Shown: positions 59,032-64,000 of the stretch, one piece after another
Layout of the letters: the number at the start of each line of letters is the position of its first letter
How positions within the stretch are numbered: the first letter of the stretch is position 1
Assembly: GCF_004217095.1 (NCBI RefSeq)
Contig: NZ_SHKO01000002.1
Coordinates: 744,001-808,000 of the forward strand
Direction of reading: 5' to 3'
Length of the DNA: 64,000 nt
Source: Advenella incenata
GTDB taxonomy: Bacteria; Pseudomonadota; Gammaproteobacteria; Burkholderiales; Burkholderiaceae_B
The notes under the pieces: generated by a model
Told to the model about the DNA's origin: nothing
Database searches by the model: none
The model's input: the letters and a program-made list of their open reading frames with translations, nothing else
Translations under genes and position numbers: made by a program

Positions 59032-59499
59032 TTATGCCGACTTGGGAATGATGCCTTTGTGCAGACTCGGTGTTCCGTGATTAGCAATCAGTTCCTGCCT
59101 GATACCGCAAATTCGCCACTGTCCGTCGTGCTTTTTCAGATCAAAATAATACCTGCCGCTGGAGTGGAAAAAATCAGCTCCTGAAGTGCAATCGACAGTT
59201 CTGAATCGAAGAATCGTGTAGTTGCACCTGGCGCTTGCCTCATTTTCGGACACGGTAACGAGCAAATTGGAAAAGTTATGTTGCATTCTCAGTTCGCTGA
59301 GGGCCGCCTGACGCAAGGCGATGTACTCGCCGCTGGACATAAGCCGTGGCGCATCGTTCCTGAAACTCGAATAGTCGACATGCAGTTCTGGCCACAGGCA
59401 TTGGTCCATCAACTGCCAGTCCTGTAAGTCAAAAGCGCTCTGGAAATGGCACAGGCGATCATGGATCGCGAGTCTTTCATACAGATAAGCGTTATTCAA
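59032..59499 (-). CDS. NTF2-like (SnoaL) family protein, second copy type
   Basis: A 155-aa NTF2-like protein: YERLAIHDRLCHFQSAFDLQDWQLMDQCLWPELHVDYSSFRND, and the C-terminal FHSSGRYYFDLKKHDGQWRICGIRQELIANHGT. The fold resembles the small subunit of ring-hydroxylating dioxygenases and SnoaL cyclases. It is convergent with the other NTF2-like gene (37-bp gap) but only distantly related. There is no clear operon partner; the LysR gene upstream is 207 bp away. Confidence 0.75.
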   Translation of the reverse strand: MNNAYLYERLAIHDRLCHFQSAFDLQDWQLMDQCLWPELHVDYSSFRNDAPRLMSSGEYIALRQAALSELRMQHNFSNLLVTVSENEASARCNYTILRFRTVDCTSGADFFHSSGRYYFDLKKHDGQWRICGIRQELIANHGTPSLHKGIIPKSA

Positions 59500-59706
59500 A
59501 CCGAACTCCTTTCAAGTGTAATTTGCTGCTTACCGAGCCACGGCATCCAATAGTCGTGTTACAGACCATCGTACAAAAAAGAGCGCCTATGTTGTGATCA
59601 ATCGGATATTACGTCTGACATTAGCATGATGCTTGGTCGTTTGCCGACAGGCCGCAGGGCGTGGTCAGAAACCGCTATTCAGAAGAACACAAGTACCTGT
59701 TAATTT

Positions 59707-60633
59707 CTAACTGCTCATGGCCTGAGACAGATGGTGTTTTCCTTCATCGAGCGCATCGCGCAAGGTGACGGCAAAGGCGCGCGCCATAGGCAGGGCCTGC
59801 TTGCTGTGCCTATAGAGGGCACAGAAGCGGACTGCTATGTCGGGCTTGAGCGGGCGCACTACCAGCCCCTCGCTACCCGGGCCCATGGCTGCGAACGAAT
59901 CCACCACGGCCACGCCGACGCCTTCGCGGACATAGGCCGCCACTGTTGAAGAGTGCGCGGTCTCCAGACGCACCCTTGGCTGCACGTTCAACTCGTGCAT
60001 CAGCGCATTCAGTCGCATGCGCAGGGTACTATGCACGCCCAGCGACACGAAATCCTGCTGGTGCAAGTCGGTCACATTGATGACGCGATGTTGTGCCAGC
60101 GCATGAGCGGGCGGAATAATACATACGGCCTCCATAGGGGCGAACACATCATGCTCCAGGTCCGGGAGGGTGTCGGGCGGGATGGCCAAGGCCAGGTCCA
60201 GTTGACCATGCAGTAGCATAGCCATCAAATTAGTGGAGCTGTCCGAATGAATGGACACTACAACGTTGGGATAGTCCAGCAAAAAGCGACTGACCACGCC
60301 GGGCAGGCAGGTAGCGACCAGATTGGGCATGGCGCCAATGTGCAACTGCCCATCGCGGGTTTCGCGCAATGTACGTGCAACCTCACGGATGCGATCGCCG
60401 CCGCTGAAGTAGCGCTCTACCTCGCGATAGAGCCGGTGAGCCTCCTCGGTTGCGACCAATTGGGTATGGCGACGCACGAACAGGGCCAGCCCGAGGTCGG
60501 CCTCAAGGTCGCGTATCAATCGCGTGACGGCTGGCTGCGAGATAAACAGCAACTTGCCCGCTGGCGTCATGCCGCCGGTGAGCATCACCGCCCGGAAAGC
60601 CTCCAACTGCCGGAAATTCAAGGATCGAGCCAT
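59707..60633 (-). CDS. LysR-family transcriptional regulator
   Basis: A 308-aa LTTR with HTH FRQLEAFRAVMLTGGMTPAGKLLFISQPAVTRLIRDLEADLGLALFVRRHTQLVATEEAH. It is divergent from the DUF4392/TTT operon, with 120 bp between starts and a LysR-type site at 60655-60669, so it probably regulates that operon. Confidence 0.93.
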   Translation of the reverse strand: MARSLNFRQLEAFRAVMLTGGMTPAGKLLFISQPAVTRLIRDLEADLGLALFVRRHTQLVATEEAHRLYREVERYFSGGDRIREVARTLRETRDGQLHIGAMPNLVATCLPGVVSRFLLDYPNVVVSIHSDSSTNLMAMLLHGQLDLALAIPPDTLPDLEHDVFAPMEAVCIIPPAHALAQHRVINVTDLHQQDFVSLGVHSTLRMRLNALMHELNVQPRVRLETAHSSTVAAYVREGVGVAVVDSFAAMGPGSEGLVVRPLKPDIAVRFCALYRHSKQALPMARAFAVTLRDALDEGKHHLSQAMSS

Positions 60634-60654
60634 ATTGGAATCCTGGTATTTTGG

Positions 60655-60669
60655 ATAATATTTTGTTAT
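60655..60669. promoter_or_regulatory. Candidate LysR box
   Basis: ATAATATTTTGTTAT has dyad ends (ATAA and TTAT) and the T-N11-A spacing of LTTR boxes. It is located 22 bp upstream of the LysR start and 85 bp upstream of the DUF4392 gene start. AT richness makes this a weak call. Confidence 0.4.
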
Positions 60670-60753
60670 TACATCGTCGATTATTGTATTAGATTTTATC
60701 CATAACCACTCATATACTGGCCTCTGACTTGACAGACATTGAGGAGCAAAGCC

Positions 60754-61791
60754 ATGCCAGATATCATGGGCGAGTACGTGGACCGCCTGGTCACCGTAGA
60801 AATGCGCAATCGCGGAATGAATAACAACATCATCCGCCAGATCTATGACGAGGCTCGTCGCGAGGGCGGTGGCCGCCCCATCACCACCCGTGCTGCTGAA
60901 GGATTATTCGAGCGTGTCACACCCGGCGATGCCGTTTTCATTGTGACCGGCGCCGGCTATGCGCCGGAGGCGCCAAACGGAGAGAGCGACGGCCCGCCTG
61001 GTGCTGCCTCTATCGCCCGTGCTTTGTTCTGGGGGTTGAAGGCTGTGCCGGTGTTCATCACCGAAGAATGCCATGCGCCGCCAGTTGTGGCCTCCAGCCA
61101 GGCCGCGGGCATCATGGTGCGCGATGCTGCATTGGCTCGCACGCGTCGCATGGGCGCCTGCCTAGAGACCGCGCCCACCGATCAGGCGGACGTATCCGAC
61201 TGGGCACGCCGCATGTTCGACAAGTACCAACCGAAGGCCATCATCGCAATTGAGCGGCTGGGGCCGAACGAGCAGGGGATTATCCACTACTCTACCGGCG
61301 TGGTGCCCAAAAACTACGTGGATGTCGCGCCGCTCTTTGCGCAGGCCAGCGAGCGCGGTGTGTTCTCTATCGGCATTGGCGATAATGCCAACGAGATCGG
61401 TTTTGGTCGTGTGCATGCTTTTATGAAGGACTTTCATCCCTACGGTCGTCGCTGCCAGTACGAAGGGGGCGTAGGCGTGCCCACGGTGGTAGCCACAGAT
61501 GTGTTCCTGCCAGCCTCTATTTCCAATTGGGGCGCCTACGGTATCAGTGCCATGCTGGGCTTTCTGTGTCGCAATCAGGATCTGGTGCAATCGCCCGAAC
61601 TGGAGCGCAAGATCGTTACCGCTTGCCTGGATGCGGGCGGTTGGGAAATGCGTTACTGTACCTCGCGTTTCATTGTTGACGGAACAGAGGGGGAAAGTTC
61701 TATGAGCATCACGCAGTTGCTGCGCGACATGATTCGCGTCAATATTGCCGATCCTGACCGGGGTTTGTCGCATGGCGTCATTGACCGCTGA
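60754..61791 (+). CDS. DUF4392 protein, D-glutamate cyclase-like
   Basis: A 345-aa protein from ATG 60754, preceded by GAGGAG. Blocks AVFIVTGAGYAPEAPNGESDGPPGAASIARALFWGL, AIIAIERLGPNEQGIIHYSTG and FSIGIGDNANEIGFGRVH match the DUF4392 family, which includes D-glutamate cyclase (D-glutamate to 5-oxo-D-proline). Gly-rich GDNANEIGFG with Asp/Glu looks like a metal site. It lies 37 bp before a TTT receptor, so its substrate may be the receptor ligand, such as a glutamate-like or hydroxyglutarate-like acid; this is inference. Confidence 0.82.
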   Translation: MPDIMGEYVDRLVTVEMRNRGMNNNIIRQIYDEARREGGGRPITTRAAEGLFERVTPGDAVFIVTGAGYAPEAPNGESDGPPGAASIARALFWGLKAVPVFITEECHAPPVVASSQAAGIMVRDAALARTRRMGACLETAPTDQADVSDWARRMFDKYQPKAIIAIERLGPNEQGIIHYSTGVVPKNYVDVAPLFAQASERGVFSIGIGDNANEIGFGRVHAFMKDFHPYGRRCQYEGGVGVPTVVATDVFLPASISNWGAYGISAMLGFLCRNQDLVQSPELERKIVTACLDAGGWEMRYCTSRFIVDGTEGESSMSITQLLRDMIRVNIADPDRGLSHGVIDR

Positions 61792-61828
61792 CGCACTGCC
61801 TGCCTGGCCTTGATGACAAGGAACACAC

Positions 61829-62809
61829 ATGAAGACATTTTTTAAATACTGCCTGCTACCCGTTACGCTTTTGTTGGGAGCTTCTTCTGCAGTCATGGGA
61901 CAGGCGATCGACTTTCCCACGCAACCGGTTCGCATTGTGGTGCCTTATCCAGCAGGCGGCCTGGCCGATATCACCGCGCGCCTGCTGGCCGAACATCTGC
62001 CGGGCAAGCTGGGCGGGCAGACTGTCGTGGTAGAGAACCGCCCAGGTGCCAACGGCACGATCGGCGCCATGCTGGTTGCACGCGCCAAGCCCGACGGTCA
62101 CACGCTGGGGCTGGTGGTGAGTTCGCACGCTTTCAGCCGCGCGCTGATGCCCCGGCTGCGATTTAATCCGGTGGATGATTTCGAGGCGATTACCCAGGTA
62201 ACGGCTACATCCATTGTGATGGTTGCTTCTGCCGAACTGCCTGTCAGCACCTTTGCCCAGTTCATGGAATATGCCCGCAACAGCAAAGAGCAGATCGTCT
62301 TCGCGTCTGCCGGCAGCGGCAGCAATGTGCATGTGTTCGGCCAGTGGTTCAGCGATATGGCCAAATTGGGCATGCTGCACGTGCCGTACAAGGGCAGCAG
62401 CGAGGCCCATGCGGACCTGATTGCGGGGCGCACCCACATCACCTTTGATACGTTGGGCGCAGTATTGCCGCACATCAGGAGCGGCAAGCTCAAGCTTCTG
62501 GCCGCGGCCGGTCCAAAGCGTTTGTCCCAGTTCCCCAACGTGCCCACGATAGCCGAATCCGGTTTCCCCGATTTTTCCGCTGATTCCTGGGCTGCCCTGC
62601 TAGCGCCCAAGGGCACGCCTGCTGCGCTCATTGCCAAGCTGCAGGAGGCAGTGGCCGAGGTGCTTGCGCGTGATGATGTGCGTGAGCGCCTGGAAGGGGC
62701 CGGCGCCAAAGCGGTAGGTAGCACCCCGGAGCAAGCCAAGCAGTTGCTGCGACGTGACGAGCAACATTATGGAGATTTGGTCAAGAAGATGGGCATTCAG
62801 TTGAATTAA
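61829..62809 (+). CDS. TTT receptor, Bug family, linked to DUF4392
   Basis: A 326-aa receptor. Signal MKTFFKYCLLPVTLLLGASSAVMGQA leads to FPTQPVRIVVPYPAGGLADITARLLAEHL and VENRPGANGTIGAMLVARAKPDGHTLGLVV. It directly follows the DUF4392 gene on the same strand (37-bp gap), and no TctA/TctB genes are seen. It likely delivers a carboxylate to the DUF4392 enzyme. Confidence 0.92.
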   Translation: MKTFFKYCLLPVTLLLGASSAVMGQAIDFPTQPVRIVVPYPAGGLADITARLLAEHLPGKLGGQTVVVENRPGANGTIGAMLVARAKPDGHTLGLVVSSHAFSRALMPRLRFNPVDDFEAITQVTATSIVMVASAELPVSTFAQFMEYARNSKEQIVFASAGSGSNVHVFGQWFSDMAKLGMLHVPYKGSSEAHADLIAGRTHITFDTLGAVLPHIRSGKLKLLAAAGPKRLSQFPNVPTIAESGFPDFSADSWAALLAPKGTPAALIAKLQEAVAEVLARDDVRERLEGAGAKAVGSTPEQAKQLLRRDEQHYGDLVKKMGIQLN

Positions 62810-62942
62810 TGTTGGACGCAAGGGTTTGTTGCTCCAGTCATTACCCCAGCCTGATTGCGCAAAAAGGACTGGGGCTGCCCAAATAGATGGGGATGGCCTT
62901 CAGGTCGGAAAGGATGTCAATCAAGTTGTTTGCTGCCGTCGA

Positions 62943-63845
62943 TCAGTCATCCGGTGGATTGCACTTCCCCTCGCGCTCCAGCCATTTGCAGAACAGCACG
63001 ACAACGTCATCTGCAGATCTCTCATCCGGAACGTAAGTGCAATAGCTGCGTGACGGCAGGCGTGGGCCGCTAAACGGTGCAACAAGCCGGCCGGCGGCAA
63101 GATCGTCTGATACCAGTGAAGTGGGTCCCATGGCGATGCCCATGCCGTCGATGGCTGCCTGCAACGTCAGGTAGAAGTGATCGAAGGTCAGGGTGGCGGC
63201 CGGGGACAGGCCATCAACCTGTGCCTTTGCCAGCCAGTCCGGCCACACGCGTGGCAGGCTGGTTGTGTGCAACAACGTATGTTGTCGCAAGTCATCCGGC
63301 TCGCGCAGCGGCAGGTGCGCCAGGAGCGCCGGACTGCAAACCGGCAGCCGCTCCTCAGCCAGGAACGGTCTCATCCAATAGCCATAGAACGTGTCCGGGC
63401 CGCCGCGGATGATGACGTCGTAGGTCTCTTTGATGCTTTCCACCGGCTCGTTCGACGTCTCTACCCTGACGTCGATGTTGGCATGTTCGCGACGGAATTT
63501 CTCCAGCCGTGGCACCAGCCAGCGCAAGGTGAACGTTGCCGATGCATTCACCGACAGCGTCCGGGAGATGTTTGCGGGCACACCATAGCTGGCTGTGGCC
63601 TGCGCCAACTGTTCGAACAGCGGGCCAATTTGCGCCAGATAGGCTCTGGCGTCTGCCGTAAGCACCACGCGCCGGTTATGTCGCTCAAACAATGGCGCGC
63701 CCAGCCATGCTTCAAGCAGGCGTACCTGCTGGCTTATCGCGCCATTGGTAACGTGCAGTTGCGCAGCCGCTTCCTTAAAGCTGCCCAGTCGGCCGGCAGC
63801 CTCGAAGGCTCGCAACGCGTTCAGTGGTGGGAGTTTTTGTTTCAT
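62943..63845 (-). CDS. LysR-family regulator, GcvA-like
   Basis: A 300-aa LTTR: KLPPLNALRAFEAAGRLGSFKEAAAQLHVTNGAISQQVRLLEAWLGAPLFERHNRRVVLTADA is the GcvA pattern. It is divergent from a likely DMT permease that begins at 63945 and converges on the TTT receptor operon (134-bp gap). The target is probably the permease gene beyond the window. Confidence 0.92.
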   Translation of the reverse strand: MKQKLPPLNALRAFEAAGRLGSFKEAAAQLHVTNGAISQQVRLLEAWLGAPLFERHNRRVVLTADARAYLAQIGPLFEQLAQATASYGVPANISRTLSVNASATFTLRWLVPRLEKFRREHANIDVRVETSNEPVESIKETYDVIIRGGPDTFYGYWMRPFLAEERLPVCSPALLAHLPLREPDDLRQHTLLHTTSLPRVWPDWLAKAQVDGLSPAATLTFDHFYLTLQAAIDGMGIAMGPTSLVSDDLAAGRLVAPFSGPRLPSRSYCTYVPDERSADDVVVLFCKWLEREGKCNPPDD

Positions 63846-63944
63846 TCGAAATAGTATATCTAATACGAAGTGTCAATTTATCTGGTTTGTTGCCCAGGCA
63901 CAAGATAGATATACTTCTTACTACACTTTTTTTTTGGGCCCCGC

Positions 63945-64000
63945 ATGCTCAGCTATGCTTATATTGGTGGTTTCGTCCTGCTTGCAGCGCTGCTTCATGC
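63945..64000 (+). CDS. Start of a probable EamA/DMT-family permease (3' end outside window)
   Basis: From ATG 63945 the window encodes MLSYAYIGGFVLLAALLHA, a hydrophobic lead with LLAALLHA as in EamA/DMT transporters. Only 18 complete codons are visible, so the call rests on pattern and on being divergent from a GcvA-type LysR. Confidence 0.45.
   Translation, partial: MLSYAYIGGFVLLAALLH

Noticed and set aside
1-64000. CRISPR arrays, tRNA, rRNA genes, prophage or complete insertion sequences
   Set aside because: No regularly spaced repeats, clover-leaf sequences, rRNA segments, capsid/integrase genes or full transposases were seen by eye; small non-coding RNAs cannot be excluded.

Overview
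The window looks like a chromosomal accessory or catabolic region of a betaproteobacterium of the family Alcaligenaceae (Advenella, Bordetella, Achromobacter or a relative). The assignment is inferred from four periplasmic Bug/TctC-type tripartite tricarboxylate receptors that stand alone without membrane subunits, many LysR regulators each paired with a small catabolic operon, and moderate GC. No rRNA, tRNA, CRISPR array, complete insertion sequence or phage was recognised.

Layout. 0-1.7 kb: end of a polar amino acid ABC transporter (two permeases, ATPase). 1.8-5.0 kb: two divergent regulator/enzyme pairs, HxlR with an SDR, and TetR with a saccharopine-dehydrogenase-like protein; both have clear operators, and the TetR site is three 19-bp palindromes spaced exactly 20 bp. 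5.0-12.9 kb: a leftward type VI secretion island with vgrG, a DUF2169 plus pentapeptide protein, a second pentapeptide protein, a DUF4150 PAAR-like tip and two small DUF3592-like membrane proteins; no structural T6SS genes and no recognisable toxin. 13.4-23.6 kb: an aromatic or heterocyclic catabolic region with LysR, class II aldolase, MFS, DsbA-type isomerase, IclR, flavin reductase, a TTT receptor and a tight RidA/LigI-like hydrolase/FAH/hydratase/HpaI-aldolase operon. 23.7-28.6 kb: a five-gene leftward operon of LysR, a sulfonate/taurine-type ABC importer and a DAO-family amine oxidase. 29.0-30.3 kb: a YcaQ-family DNA glycosylase.

30.4-37.6 kb: two copies of an unrecognised two-TM membrane-protein gene, each with its own promoter and terminator, form roughly 1.2-kb direct repeats around a module of amidase, PrpF-like isomerase, TTT receptor and LysR. 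37.7-45.1 kb: an Fe/putrescine-type ABC importer with two enolase-superfamily dehydratases and a divergent LacI repressor with a textbook operator. 45.3-50.6 kb: an isopropylmalate-type leuCDB set co-transcribed with a TTT receptor and divergent from a GcvA-type LysR. 50.9-51.9 kb: an alpha/beta hydrolase whose lipoprotein signal looks frameshifted. 52.1-58.2 kb: an enolase-superfamily enzyme divergent from GntR, SDR, 2-hydroxyacid dehydrogenase, acetoacetate-decarboxylase-like protein and MFS. 58.4-63.8 kb: two NTF2-like proteins, LysR, a DUF4392 protein with a TTT receptor, and a second GcvA-type LysR. The window ends in the start of a likely EamA/DMT permease.

How it fits together: the region is a string of independent substrate modules, each with a regulator, an uptake component and a few enzymes. 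There is physical evidence of module shuffling. The 52-58 kb module is bounded on one side by a remnant of an amidase 3' end, related to the intact amidase at 31.7 kb, and on the other by a remnant of the NTF2-like gene's 3' end. The duplicated membrane-protein gene similarly brackets the 31.7-36.2 kb module. The least explained parts are the duplicated membrane-protein family, the toxin-less VgrG island, and the module-boundary remnants.
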